Below the pieces are notes generated by a model, which was given only the letters and a program-made list of their open reading frames with translations, did not search any database and was not told where the DNA came from. Positions 1 through 9,915 of a DNA stretch of 64,000 nt are shown piece by piece. Source of the stretch: Mucilaginibacter sp. cycad4 (lineage in GTDB: Bacteria > Bacteroidota > Bacteroidia > Sphingobacteriales > Sphingobacteriaceae); contig NZ_CP139559.1 of assembly GCF_034263275.1 (NCBI RefSeq), forward strand, positions 5,394,001 to 5,458,000, given 5' to 3'. The translations under genes and the position numbers were made by a program. Positions within the stretch are counted from its first letter, which is position 1, and each line of letters starts with the position of its first letter.

Positions 1-29
1 CGGTTGGTAAATAAGCTAAATGGAGAAAA

Positions 30-578
30 TCAGCAGGATGCTTTGGGTGGTTGTTCAGGAATATCCTGATGAGCATTTACTAACGATTGCACAGGTTGTA
101 CAACGTTTTCAGGCAATGGCATTACGGGGCAATAAAATTCAAATTGCACAAATGAAAGGCTTACATTATCCTGTAAAACCATTTTGCCAAAGGGCACATG
201 CTCTTTGGGAGAAACAGGTGCACCCTTTATTCCTTTTGCATCAAGCACATTGCTATCGGCAAAGCGGGTAGTTTTATAATTAGGGATGCACATCAGGTGA
301 AGGGCATTCCTCGTTAATCGCATTTTTACGTAATTGTAGGTGGCGTTTCCAAATGTAATATGCCCGGATATATTTTCAAAAGTGCGCCAATCATGAATAC
401 CGGGTAAATTAACGGAGATAATAACTTCGGTAAGGTCATTTACATTATACAAGCCTTTCCCGACCTGTTCATTAAAAAACCGGTCCGATTTATAAACCAG
501 GTATTGGTGCAAAGCCAGCTGCCCGCCAATGTTAAGCAGGTAAATATTCAGCAATATTAAGGCAACGATCTTTTTCAA
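30..578 (-). CDS. Secreted or membrane-anchored hypothetical protein
   Basis: A 182-residue protein starting MKKIVALILLNIYLLNIGG, a hydrophobic N-terminus that could be a signal peptide or membrane anchor, so it probably acts in the envelope. The rest is a soluble region with no motif I recognise; a KGIKGAPVSPKEHVPFGKM stretch sits in the middle and the tail is rich in P, Q and E. The gene ends close to the left window edge, so its downstream neighbours are unseen. The start chosen is the first Met before the hydrophobic run. I do not assign a function. Confidence 0.7.
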   Translation of the reverse strand: MKKIVALILLNIYLLNIGGQLALHQYLVYKSDRFFNEQVGKGLYNVNDLTEVIISVNLPGIHDWRTFENISGHITFGNATYNYVKMRLTRNALHLMCIPNYKTTRFADSNVLDAKGIKGAPVSPKEHVPFGKMVLQDNVSLSFVQFEFYCPVMPLPENVVQPVQSLVNAHQDIPEQPPKASC

Positions 579-773
579 AGGGTTTATAGTACTCTAAAGA
601 TGAGGTTTATAAACGACACTTTCAAGCTTTATTTATGTTATGTAGTAAATATTATTAAAAGAATTTAAAAGTATATAATATCCGGCGCACAATTGACTCG
701 CGCAGTCTGCGCTTCGTTGTACCACCCTCTCTACGACTTCGCGGCATAGAGGGTAAAGAAAATAGCAGAAAGA

Positions 774-1048
774 GGCCGTATCATAAATCGTGATCAGTCT
801 TTTTTTAACTTATTCAGATACTAAGCGATATATAGTTTTGGGTTGGATTGCCCTATTAACAAAAGGGGGGTTAACAGGGTTAACACAATTCAGGGTTAAC
901 ATTTAATTATATAGTTAATAATCAGACAATTAAGTGCATTTCCCTTGAAAAACATGTTAACCCCCTTTTTGTATAGATATTATCGGCTAAATTTCAATTC
1001 ATAGGTAACAAAACACCGAGAGTGGTCAATTTGATTTATGATACAGCC
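774..1048. repeat. MITE-like element with terminal inverted repeats
   Basis: The gene-free stretch 579-1107 contains a 275-bp unit bounded by near-perfect inverted repeats: GGCCGTATCATAAATC at 774-789 and its complement, with one mismatch, at 1033-1048. Nested inside is a second inverted repeat (859-875 and 956-972, ACAAAAG5-6TTAAC type) and several GGGTTAACA motifs between 869 and 961. There is no ORF inside. The layout fits a non-autonomous insertion element, or a deleted IS. No clear target duplication is visible. Confidence 0.5.
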
Positions 1049-1107
1049 ACGAACATCACAGCGATGTCGGAGAGAGTCGATGTCGCGTTTACTTCATACA
1101 ATCAATA

Positions 1108-2238
1108 TTATGTCTTTTTCAGCAGGAAACGTTTCTTTAACCAATCCCTGACAGGCTCATCATACAATTTGAGGCAGCCGTAGGCAATAGCTATACTGAC
1201 TACAAAAATCCCCAGCCCGCCAAGCAGGCCCTGCGCCATGGGGATCTTATTATTTGTTACCCAGGCTACATGGAAATATATTAAAGGATAATGTGTAATA
1301 TAAAGCGGATAAGAAATGTCCCCCATAAATTTACAAATCCTGATAGCGCTTTTACTCTTTAAGCTTCCGCCCGCGCCAATGGCAACAATCAGGGGGAAAA
1401 GAATGATGATGCAGAACGATTCGTACAAGCCATTCATCCATAAATGTTCACTCCCCCCTATCCTCGGCACACTCAATATAGCAATGATCAGGAGGCTGCA
1501 TACTGCAAACGCGCCTTTAATATGGATAAGTTTACCCATACGGCAAAGCAGCATCCCGGCAAAAAATGGGTAAAGCAAACGGGTAAAGCCAATCTTGAGC
1601 TGCGTTTTATCAACCGACCATCCGCCAATTACATCGCCCTGCGGGCCCATTACTGTATAGTGGATCAGCAAACAGGCCGACAAAAACACCAATATGGCAA
1701 GCATGGTATTAGAAAATTTACGGATCACCAGAGCGTATAAAATATTGGCGATATATTCAAAAAAAAGCGACCACGCCGGGCCATTCAAGGGGTGCATTTC
1801 CTGCCAGCCCCGGATATCCATAGATGGCAGCACGGGTACCAGCGTAAAACCAACCACCATCATCACCAGCATTTTCCAAACCGGCGTATCATGAATGAGC
1901 GGGAAGGCTCCACCGCTCTGTGTATAAAAAAACAGCGCGCCGATAATTGAGCCCATAATAACCATAGGCTGTAAGCGGATGAGGCGGCGTTTGTAAAAAT
2001 CCCATTGGGTCATTTTACCCCAGCGATCGTCATAAGCATAAGCAACTACAAAACCCGAGAGCACAAAAAAGAAATCGACAGCCAGGTAACCGTGGTTTAT
2101 GATCTGCTTAAAGCGGTTACCATCGGCATAGGTTTCAAAAACATGGAAAGCCACTACAAAAAGGGATGCCACACCGCGCAATCCGTCAAGAATTTGATAA
2201 TGACCTTTTGATTCAAGGTACGTAGGGTTTTTACTCAT
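1108..2238 (-). CDS. Acyltransferase 3 family membrane protein (OafA/YrhL type)
   Basis: A 376-residue integral membrane protein of the acyltransferase-3 family, which transfers acetyl or other acyl groups to sugars of cell-surface polysaccharides. The N-terminus has the family hallmark: ILDGLRGVASLFVVAFHVFE, with R21 and the expected catalytic H32. About ten hydrophobic segments follow, ending in a basic tail (DWLKKRFLLKK). Length is normal for a stand-alone, TM-only member without a C-terminal SGNH domain. It stands alone, with no glycosyltransferases nearby, so the acceptor cannot be guessed. Confidence 0.88.
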   Translation of the reverse strand: MSKNPTYLESKGHYQILDGLRGVASLFVVAFHVFETYADGNRFKQIINHGYLAVDFFFVLSGFVVAYAYDDRWGKMTQWDFYKRRLIRLQPMVIMGSIIGALFFYTQSGGAFPLIHDTPVWKMLVMMVVGFTLVPVLPSMDIRGWQEMHPLNGPAWSLFFEYIANILYALVIRKFSNTMLAILVFLSACLLIHYTVMGPQGDVIGGWSVDKTQLKIGFTRLLYPFFAGMLLCRMGKLIHIKGAFAVCSLLIIAILSVPRIGGSEHLWMNGLYESFCIIILFPLIVAIGAGGSLKSKSAIRICKFMGDISYPLYITHYPLIYFHVAWVTNNKIPMAQGLLGGLGIFVVSIAIAYGCLKLYDEPVRDWLKKRFLLKKT

Positions 2239-2412
2239 CAGCAGGAAAAAACAAGTATGATAAATTGGTTATTTCAGGTTTAGTAATACGTACCGCAAGC
2301 CGGGTGCAATACCATGGCTATAAATATGGCTTAATTTATCGGCAAGTCAAAACGCGGGCAGGAAAAAGGGAAAGCACCCCGGCAGCCTGAATAAGATTTA
2401 GAGCGTACGGTG

Positions 2413-2871
2413 CTACAAATGCGGCTTGGCAGCAAGCACAATGGGAACAGTTTCCACAAGCTCAAGCGATTTAACCATATCCTTTGTAGTGCTTTTGTAT
2501 TTTTTAAAATGAGCCGTTTGCAAATGGGCCTGGTAAGCGGCGGCATCGGCATAGATTTCAAAAACCGTGATCCGGATTGGGTTATTCTTTTCGGCCACCG
2601 CATATAAGGTTAAAACGCCCGGTTCAACGCGTACAGCGGTTTCGGCATGCTCTTTAAGCGCAGCCATGTAATGCTGCAATTGAGCAGAATCAATCACGAG
2701 TTTGGCTATGCGTACTACGTGGTTTTTATCCTGGGCCACAGCACTGCCCGGTGAAGATATTGATAGCATAAAAATTATTAAAACCGATAACAGCCCGCCG
2801 CCAAAAGCCGGCATCCGGCTTGTACGGGTATGTTTTCCTAACGCTCCTGAAATTACATTTATAGCTTCCAT
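2413..2871 (-). CDS. Exported antibiotic-biosynthesis-monooxygenase (ABM) domain protein
   Basis: The C-terminal ~100 residues, from HVVRIAKLVIDSAQLQHYM to the end, match the dimeric ferredoxin-like ABM fold (quinol monooxygenase YgiN type), including the ALKEHA...VEPGVLTLYAV and FEIYADAAAYQAHLQTAHF segments. The part before it holds a hydrophobic stretch ending in SAVAQ, a likely signal sequence, so the product is probably periplasmic. I start at the Met of MEAINVISG, preceded by an AT-rich leader. An in-frame Met 11 codons upstream (2904) is possible. Many members act on quinones or reactive aldehydes; the substrate here is unknown. Confidence 0.75.
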   Translation of the reverse strand: MEAINVISGALGKHTRTSRMPAFGGGLLSVLIIFMLSISSPGSAVAQDKNHVVRIAKLVIDSAQLQHYMAALKEHAETAVRVEPGVLTLYAVAEKNNPIRITVFEIYADAAAYQAHLQTAHFKKYKSTTKDMVKSLELVETVPIVLAAKPHL

Positions 2872-2931
2872 TTTTTTAAATTTTATAAATAACTCAACCA
2901 CCATTTTCCTTTGTTGGCCTGTTTGTAAGCA

Positions 2932-4068
2932 TCATAGCGCTTGCATAAAGGATACAGGGCCTATTACTATTCCAATCCAAACAAGATAAGCAACAGGCAA
3001 TGAAAACCCGTAGCCCTTCAGGTTTGTTGTGAACCAGATAGGTTGCTTCAGGAACCAGATCTTCCAGTCCTGCCCGGGAGTTAATGCTGATGCGATGATT
3101 GCTATCAGATGTATTATATAAATATGAATAAGGTAATAGAACATAGGCACCCTGCCATATACTGAAACTACTTTTACAACAACTCCTTTTGATTTTTCGG
3201 TAAATGACAGGAACAGAAATGCCGCACCCAGCGTTAACAGCAGGTACAACAATGATGGCGGATATTTATTTACCTTAATAAATGACAGGATGGTAAATAA
3301 TGTATTTTTCTGTACGCTCCATTTCACCGGATCTCCGTATAGGTTGGTATAACGTAATACAATAAACAAAACAATACAAGTGGCGCCGGCTATCAATAAG
3401 TTTCTTTGCCTTTTGCTAATGTCATAGCCCGCCGTATACCATCCCCCTAAACAATAACCTAATGACATAACCGCCATTAGCGGAACAATGGGATACCCTA
3501 CCAATAAAATTTCCTTATGCCAGGTAAAAAACTGCTGTTCATGAAGCAGCGACCAGCCAAAAGCCGGCAGAGTGCTCCCCGGCACATGAACGCCGTCTAA
3601 AAGATTATGCCCCAATATGATTATAACGCTAATGCCCAGGATCAATTTTTTTGGCAAATGGATCAACGCTGCCAGCACTATCATACTTAAACCTAATGCC
3701 CATATGGTGATAAAGAAAAACATAGGGAACGTGATGTTAAAGTTCCAGCCGAAGTTAATCACGAACATTTCGAGAAATATGAGCCACAATCCCCGTTTTA
3801 CCAGGAATATGGATAACTCTCTTTTAGTTTTCTTTTGCCCGATAAGGTATGCCGATGTTCCTGCAAGCAGCATAAATATCGGGGCGCAAAAATGAGTGAT
3901 CCACCTGGTGAAAAATAATATGCCGCTTGTTTTGGTAAGGTCAAGCGGATCATAAAAAAATGATCCGGAGTATAAATAGTCCCTCACATGATCAAGGGCC
4001 ATAATGATCATGATAGTGCCCCGGAGAAAGTCAATAGAGGTTATCCGGTTTTTTATAATTGCGTTCAT
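2932..4068 (-). CDS. DUF1624 / heparan-alpha-glucosaminide N-acetyltransferase-like membrane protein
   Basis: A 378-residue protein with about ten membrane segments. The N-terminus ITSIDFLRGTIMIIMALDHV, followed by a YSGSFFYDPLDLTK stretch, and FCAPIFMLLAGTSAYL are typical of DUF1624, related to lysosomal HGSNAT and YeiB. Family knowledge suggests acyl transfer across the membrane using H/D residues of the first segment (D30 and H31 in MALDHV). The gene lies just upstream of the ABM gene on the same strand with a gap under 70 bp, so they may be co-transcribed. Confidence 0.82.
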   Translation of the reverse strand: MNAIIKNRITSIDFLRGTIMIIMALDHVRDYLYSGSFFYDPLDLTKTSGILFFTRWITHFCAPIFMLLAGTSAYLIGQKKTKRELSIFLVKRGLWLIFLEMFVINFGWNFNITFPMFFFITIWALGLSMIVLAALIHLPKKLILGISVIIILGHNLLDGVHVPGSTLPAFGWSLLHEQQFFTWHKEILLVGYPIVPLMAVMSLGYCLGGWYTAGYDISKRQRNLLIAGATCIVLFIVLRYTNLYGDPVKWSVQKNTLFTILSFIKVNKYPPSLLYLLLTLGAAFLFLSFTEKSKGVVVKVVSVYGRVPMFYYLIHIYIIHLIAIIASALTPGQDWKIWFLKQPIWFTTNLKGYGFSLPVAYLVWIGIVIGPVSFMQAL

Positions 4069-4231
4069 TCAGGTTTTTGAAGATGAAGGTACTTATTTAA
4101 ATAGATAGATTTAACAAATGCTTGTTTCTTGACAATGGTATTAAAGAGCATTACCCATTTTCGATGCATGATGGATCTTTTGAATTATCGTTTTTATGTA
4201 ACTATTTTAACTAAACTAATGTCTTTTAATT

Positions 4232-6682
4232 ATGAAACTACTAAAGGCATTCTTTTTAACCTTATTCACATTGTTTCTATCTGCCTTTGCCAATGCGCAA
4301 ACCGGGGGTGGTAAAATTTCAGGAACGGTTTTAGATGATGCAAAAAAACCGCTTGACGGTGCAACTGTGACCTTACTTTTCGCAAAAGATTCGACAGTTG
4401 TAAGTACCCGGCTTGCCCGTCCGGATGGCGGCTTCACCTTTCAAAATTTAAAAGATGATACATACCTGGTTAAGGCAACCTATATGGGCTATAAAAACTA
4501 CCGGAGCGGCCCTGTAGTTGTTAATCAGCAACAACCGGTTAATTTACCGGCATTTACTTTATCGTTAGCCGGAAAAACATTGAATGAAGTAGCTATAACC
4601 GGTCAAAAATCTTACGTTCAGCAAAAAATTGACCGCACAATAGTTAATGTAGGCGCGTTGATATCCAATACCGGCGCCAATGCTTTGGAAGTGCTGTCGA
4701 AAACGCCAGGTGTACAAATAGATGCCGATGGCAATATTACCTTTAAGGGAAAAAGCGGGGTACTGGTAATGATAGATGATAAACCAACTTATCTTTCGGC
4801 TGCAAACCTGGCCACGTACCTGCGTTCCTTACCATCTTCGTCTTTGGACCAAATAGAGCTGATGGATAATCCGCCGGCCAAGTACGATGCGGCAGGCAAT
4901 GCAGGAGTAATCAATATCAAAACTAAAAAAAACAACACCAGGGGGTTTAATGCGGTAGCATCTGCCGATTACGCGCTGGGTTTTTATTACCGCAATAATG
5001 AAAGTATCAACCTTAACTACCGTATCGACAAAATTAACCTGTTTGCTAACCTTGCTTACAATAAACAAAAAACCTACAGGAGGCTTGAAATTGACCGGGA
5101 TTATTTTGATATGAACGGCGACCAAACCTCCTCGCTAAAAGATATTTCCTATTTCAGGCCGGCAAGCAACAATACCAATATTAAAGCCGGGATGGATTAT
5201 TATGCATCGCCGAAAACAACCTGGGGAGTGGTGTTTACCGGCACCTTATCGCACTATCATGACAGCAGCCCGGTAAACAGCCTGTTATATGGCAAAACCG
5301 GCGAATTAGATTCAACTATCAATACCCTCAACACCTCCAAAAACAGCTTTAAAAGCGGAGGCGTCAACGTAAATTATACTCATAAGTTTGACAGTGCCGG
5401 CAGGGTGTTTACGTTTGACCTGGATTATATCCGCGATGTATCGGGCAGTAATCAGTTGTTTGTAAATAATACCTTTTTGCCCGATGGTACCTTAACAAAC
5501 TCAACCATGCTGAGTGATAATTTACCTGCTACTATCAATATCTACTCTGCAAAAGCTGATTATTCCCATCCGCTCAAAGGCAAAGCAAAACTGGAGGCCG
5601 GCGTTAAGAGCAGCTATGTAAATACGGATAATGCCGCCAATTATTTTAATGTGATTGATAATGTAAACACTATTGATTATAACAACACCAATCGGTTTTT
5701 ATATAAAGAGAATATAAATGCTGCCTATATTAATTTCAATAAAAAATTCGGCCGGTTCGCATTACAAACCGGCCTGCGGTTAGAGAACACGAATGGTAAC
5801 GGGCATCAATTGGGTAATGCCCAAAGGGCCGACTCTTCCTTTGTTAATCATTATACAAACTTGTTTCCAACCGCGTATTTTTCCTACAATCTCGATACAG
5901 CAGGACATAAAGTGTTGGTTATTTCGTATGGCCGCCGGATAGGCCGGCCGAATTATGGAAGTTTAAACCCCTTTACCTTTTTTGTAGACAAGTTTACCTA
6001 TTTTTCAGGCAACCCCTTCCTGAAACCACAGTTTACCGATAATTATAAACTGGCCTATAGTTTCAAAAGCCTGTTTACCGTTGCGGTTGCATACAATTAT
6101 ACCACCGATGTTCAAAATGAAACTATTCACAAAAGCGGCAACGTATTCATCAGTACCACCGGTAATATAGGACAACGAAAAACACTGGATTTTTCTGTTA
6201 ATACCAATTTTCAGCCGGCCAAATGGTGGTCGGTTAATTTATATGCCGAGGTATATAATAACACGTACCAGGGTATGTTTTACTCCGGCTACCTTCATGA
6301 ATCTCAAAGTACATTTAGCGGCAATGGCAATAACCAGTTCACCCTATCAAAAACCTGGAGTGCCGAACTAAGCGGCTTTTATGATAGCGGAGGCACTTAT
6401 GGCCAGTTTGTTACGATACCCAAAGGCATGCTCAATGCCGCTATTCAGAAAAAAATATTGAATAACAAAGGTTCAATCAAATTAAATGCACGGGATATCT
6501 TTCACTCGTTTCGCCCAAGTGGTACCATTACCAATATTGAGGGAGCCCATGCAACCTTCCATAATTTTTTAGATACCCGGGTGGTAACCCTTGCCTTTAA
6601 CTATAGTTTCGGTAAACTAACAAACGTACCCCAAAAGCGTAATACCGGCGGCGCCGATAGTGAACAAAACAGGGCGCATTAG
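4232..6682 (+). CDS. Outer-membrane beta-barrel family protein with carboxypeptidase-like regulatory domain
   Basis: An 816-residue outer-membrane protein. Order: signal peptide (1-22, ending AFANA), a carboxypeptidase-regulatory-like beta domain (about 28-105, GGKISGTVLDDAKKPLDGAT), a TonB-plug-like domain (about 115-220: VNVGALISNTGANALEVLSK, and GVLVMIDDKPTYLS), then an aromatic-rich barrel to about residue 800 (PF14905 type). It lacks SusC features and no SusD partner is adjacent, so this is the non-Sus class of TonB-linked barrels whose cargo is mostly unknown. It stands alone and is followed by a strong hairpin at 6741-6763. Confidence 0.87.
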   Translation: MKLLKAFFLTLFTLFLSAFANAQTGGGKISGTVLDDAKKPLDGATVTLLFAKDSTVVSTRLARPDGGFTFQNLKDDTYLVKATYMGYKNYRSGPVVVNQQQPVNLPAFTLSLAGKTLNEVAITGQKSYVQQKIDRTIVNVGALISNTGANALEVLSKTPGVQIDADGNITFKGKSGVLVMIDDKPTYLSAANLATYLRSLPSSSLDQIELMDNPPAKYDAAGNAGVINIKTKKNNTRGFNAVASADYALGFYYRNNESINLNYRIDKINLFANLAYNKQKTYRRLEIDRDYFDMNGDQTSSLKDISYFRPASNNTNIKAGMDYYASPKTTWGVVFTGTLSHYHDSSPVNSLLYGKTGELDSTINTLNTSKNSFKSGGVNVNYTHKFDSAGRVFTFDLDYIRDVSGSNQLFVNNTFLPDGTLTNSTMLSDNLPATINIYSAKADYSHPLKGKAKLEAGVKSSYVNTDNAANYFNVIDNVNTIDYNNTNRFLYKENINAAYINFNKKFGRFALQTGLRLENTNGNGHQLGNAQRADSSFVNHYTNLFPTAYFSYNLDTAGHKVLVISYGRRIGRPNYGSLNPFTFFVDKFTYFSGNPFLKPQFTDNYKLAYSFKSLFTVAVAYNYTTDVQNETIHKSGNVFISTTGNIGQRKTLDFSVNTNFQPAKWWSVNLYAEVYNNTYQGMFYSGYLHESQSTFSGNGNNQFTLSKTWSAELSGFYDSGGTYGQFVTIPKGMLNAAIQKKILNNKGSIKLNARDIFHSFRPSGTITNIEGAHATFHNFLDTRVVTLAFNYSFGKLTNVPQKRNTGGADSEQNRAH

Positions 6683-6736
6683 TTTTAATACAGCTTGTTT
6701 TTTAGGTAATGATGTCCATATTCAACTATCAAACGC

Positions 6737-6800
6737 AAAAGCCTCAAGACTTCGACCTGAGGCTTTTGATTTACTGGTAGCGGGACTAATGTCGAACCGC
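6737..6800 (-). repeat. Partial copy of the tRNA-fMet 3' end plus its terminator
   Basis: Positions 6758-6785 are identical over 28 bases to 9603-9630, which spans the terminator arm and the 3' CCA/acceptor end of the initiator tRNA. The hairpin arms GCCTCAA (6741-6747) and TGAGGC (6758-6763) are conserved too. Beyond 6785 the match fades, with only a T-arm-like TCGAACC left. It also serves as a plausible terminator for the upstream plus-strand barrel gene. Confidence 0.7.
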
Positions 6801-6930
6801 CTGGTTGCAAGTATCAGACTTATATCCGCAATAAATTAGATATCGCAAGTCCGATTTATCGGCATAGAATCTTAAAAAATCATGAACTCTCTAAGTGTTA
6901 CATCTTCCCTGTTAATCTTAACTGGTGCTT

Positions 6931-9381
6931 TTAATTATTCCTTAAACTTTTAACCGGATTTGCCAAAGCAGCTCTTCCGGTTTGAAAAACAGACACCAAA
7001 AGAGCAGTGAAAAACATAATTACTCCGCTCATTACAAATAGCCACCAGCTTATTGGAGTACGCTCGGCAAAATTTTGCAGCCATTTGTTCATAGCAAACC
7101 ACGCCATTGGCATAACCACAACAAAAGAAACTACAACCAACCAGGCTATTTCTGATGATAACAGCCTTACAATTTGCATAACAGATGCTCCAAGCACTTT
7201 ACGTATGCCAATTTCTTTTGTGCGCCGGTTGGTATTGAAAATAGTCAACCCTAATAAACCAAGGCAGCTGATCAATATGGACAGACCGGTTGCCCACGTA
7301 AGTAATTTAGAAGTACGTTGCTCACTTTTATAAAAGCGGGCAATTTCTTCATCAAAAAAATGATAGTCAAATTCAATATCTGGATAAACCTCTTTCCAGG
7401 CTTTTTGCATGCTACTTATCGCTTTGTTCCAGTCGGTGCTGCCGGCTGGCTGCGGCTTTAGCAGGATATGGAAAAAGTTATCATTAAACTGATAGTGAGG
7501 CGCCTGCATAGAGATAGGCAAAATGGGGTCGCGTAATGACTTTTGATTAAAATCGGCAACCACACCTACAATCATTCTCTTGTTGCCTTCATACTCAAAA
7601 GATTTACCTATCGCATCTGCGGGGGTTAGAAAGCCTAAAATATGTATGTATTTTTCATTTACCAATACTGCGGTCATTGAATCCGCAGGCATTAGGTTGC
7701 GTCCTGCCAATAGTTTAATATGGTAAACCTTAAGGTAATTTTCGTCCCCGTTTCTTTGTTGCAAGGAGGTTTTTATCTCCCCCTTTTCGTCTTTGTAGGT
7801 TACTTCCCAGGCCCTGATATTTTCAGCCGCGGGAGGTTCACTGCCAATGCTCATCATTTCAATTTGTGGGATACGGCTTATTTTATCTTTAAATAACTGT
7901 TGTTTATTGGAGTTTATCGTACTGCGTGGAGTTTCAATATTGATGATGGCATCTTTCTTAAACCCAAGATCTTTGTGCAGCGCGTAAAAAACCTGTTTGT
8001 TAACGAGCAATGTTGTCATTATAAAAAACTGTGCAATTACGAATTGCGTAACAGATAATGTTTTACGCAACAGGATTCCGCTGCTGTTCCCCATATTATT
8101 ACTTGTCGAGCTGTTTAATATCGATATAGGTTTGTAACCCGAAAGGATAATTGCCGGGTACAAACCGGCCAGCAAGGTTACAGTTATGAGCAATGCCAAT
8201 AAAAACAGGAGCAGGTTGCTATCTAAATAGTTAAGGGATAAATCCGGCGGTGTAAAATCGGCAAATAATTGCAGAATTAGCGGAGTTAAAGCAAACGCAA
8301 TACAGATGGCAAAAAATGTAACAATAAAAGTCTCACTTAAAAATTGCACAATGAGTTGTCCTCTGCTACTTCCCATCGTTTTGCGGATACCAATTTCTTT
8401 TGCCCTTTGCGTAGCCTGCGCTGTAGAAAGATTGATGAAGTTGATACAGCCTAATAGCAACAGGAAACCAGCAACCACCAGCAAGCTATAAAGAGCTGTT
8501 TTGTTTGCTCTTCTGCCCTTGTTGAAATTGGCGTAATCCTGGTTGAAATGCAAATCTTTCAAAGGCTGCAGGTGCTCCGTTTGGCCATCGCCAGGTCTAA
8601 ACCCCTTGTTATATTTATTTAGCAGTACATTGATCTGTTTTTCTATATTAGCAGTATTGGCGTGTTCATCAATTTTGACAAATAGCTGCCAAACCATATT
8701 TGACCATTCGGTTAACCTGGCCATGCTTTTTAAATCGGCATTATTCAGGCATGTACTGTAAGATAAAAAATCTTTGAAATAGAAGTCGGTGTTATTATCC
8801 GGAGTTTGAATTATCCCCGAAACGGTAGTTTTAATACTGTCATATATCACTGTTTTACCTAACAACTGGTTGTATGGGATATTAGGAAAATACTTCTGGG
8901 CTTGAGATGAAGTGAGTACAACCTGGTAAGGTTTTTCAAGTGCCGTCTGCGATGAACCGGCTAACCACTTGTAAGTAAAAAGTGCGAAATATTCATTATT
9001 GGCTAATACAATGTTACTTTCCTTTCTGAACTTCACAGGTGACTCCGTATTATCCGGAATCAATACATCTGTTTCTTTTATTTCCAGGAATGGAGCAACG
9101 ATTTTTATACCCGGTACCTCGGCTTTAATAGTTGCAGGCAGGGGCCCGTTCACAAGTCCAACACGAGCAACAACTTTATCCATATAAGAAAGATCTGTTA
9201 CTAACCGGAAAATCCTTTCGCTGTCTTGATGAAATTTATCGAAACTAAGATCAAAATTTACAATAACAAAAATTGCCAAGGCTGCGCTAATTCCGACGGA
9301 CAGGCCAACGATGTTAATAAAAGTGAAAAATTTGCGAGCGCCCAAATTGCGTAGCGCGATTTTAAGGTAACTTTTTTTCAT
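6931..9381 (-). CDS. ABC transporter permease, MacB/FtsX type, with two permease modules
   Basis: An 816-residue protein with the usual Bacteroidota double-module plan: N-terminal TM1 (IALRNLGARKFFTFINIVGL), a large periplasmic core (about 45-280), three TM segments with the FtsX signature (ATQRAKEIGIRKTMGSSRGQ), a second periplasmic core (about 470-660) and a final three-TM FtsX domain (TKEIGIRKVLGAS) ending ALANPVKSLRNN. Such proteins work with a LolD/MacB-type ATPase in exporting or extracting molecules, but none is encoded beside it. It is the only gene between the initiator tRNA and the partial copy of that tRNA's tail. Confidence 0.9.
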   Translation of the reverse strand: MKKSYLKIALRNLGARKFFTFINIVGLSVGISAALAIFVIVNFDLSFDKFHQDSERIFRLVTDLSYMDKVVARVGLVNGPLPATIKAEVPGIKIVAPFLEIKETDVLIPDNTESPVKFRKESNIVLANNEYFALFTYKWLAGSSQTALEKPYQVVLTSSQAQKYFPNIPYNQLLGKTVIYDSIKTTVSGIIQTPDNNTDFYFKDFLSYSTCLNNADLKSMARLTEWSNMVWQLFVKIDEHANTANIEKQINVLLNKYNKGFRPGDGQTEHLQPLKDLHFNQDYANFNKGRRANKTALYSLLVVAGFLLLLGCINFINLSTAQATQRAKEIGIRKTMGSSRGQLIVQFLSETFIVTFFAICIAFALTPLILQLFADFTPPDLSLNYLDSNLLLFLLALLITVTLLAGLYPAIILSGYKPISILNSSTSNNMGNSSGILLRKTLSVTQFVIAQFFIMTTLLVNKQVFYALHKDLGFKKDAIINIETPRSTINSNKQQLFKDKISRIPQIEMMSIGSEPPAAENIRAWEVTYKDEKGEIKTSLQQRNGDENYLKVYHIKLLAGRNLMPADSMTAVLVNEKYIHILGFLTPADAIGKSFEYEGNKRMIVGVVADFNQKSLRDPILPISMQAPHYQFNDNFFHILLKPQPAGSTDWNKAISSMQKAWKEVYPDIEFDYHFFDEEIARFYKSEQRTSKLLTWATGLSILISCLGLLGLTIFNTNRRTKEIGIRKVLGASVMQIVRLLSSEIAWLVVVSFVVVMPMAWFAMNKWLQNFAERTPISWWLFVMSGVIMFFTALLVSVFQTGRAALANPVKSLRNN

Positions 9382-9578
9382 AGCTTTTCAGTAGGTGATT
9401 GGCAAGGTTACAAATAACATCACCCCTAAGCTACAATATTAAATTCCACAAAATAAAAAATATTGAAATTATATTCTGCATACTAAGCAAAATCAATTAC
9501 AATACACCAAAATTATGTATTGCAATATTTCCATTATTTTTTTGGCTTATTCTATCAAAAAGGAAAAATTTTTGAATC

Positions 9579-9612
9579 AAAAAAGCCTCAAATCTTCCGA
9601 CTTGAGGCTTTT
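9579..9612 (-). terminator. Intrinsic terminator downstream of tRNA-fMet
   Basis: GCCTCAA at 9585-9591 pairs with TTGAGGC at 9602-9608. The stem is flanked by A and T runs, so it can work on the minus strand just after the tRNA. Confidence 0.75.
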
Positions 9613-9619
9613 GATTTAC

Positions 9620-9695
<76 letters not shown>

Positions 9696-9807
9696 CTGTT
9701 TTGATAGCGCAAATGTACAATAAGTTATCACATCTGTTTGTCACAAATGAGCCCGTGTTGTTAACAATTACCTAACACGCTATCACCTAACTTATTAAAC
9801 TCGTTGA

Positions 9808-9840
9808 TATAAGTCAATTTCTTTCTTACTATAAGTCAAT
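9808..9840. promoter_or_regulatory. Two direct repeats upstream of the NTF2-like gene
   Basis: TATAAGTCAAT occurs at 9808-9818 and again at 9830-9840, 22 bp apart (about two helical turns), 75 to 110 bp before the next start codon. This spacing suits a regulator bound on one DNA face. No candidate regulator is adjacent. Confidence 0.35.
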
Positions 9841-9915
9841 GTGTACCTTTTGGGTACTTTGCACCTTTGTGATACCCTGACCGATGAACGGGCAGGACCA
9901 TAAAATTTCAAAGAG

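Noticed and set aside
20..271. Plus-strand ORF of 83 codons
   Set aside because: Lies antisense within the exported hypothetical gene at 30-578; no start context or family match.
4232..6682. SusC-type receptor of a polysaccharide locus
   Set aside because: No SusD partner and the barrel type is PF14905-like rather than SusC-like.
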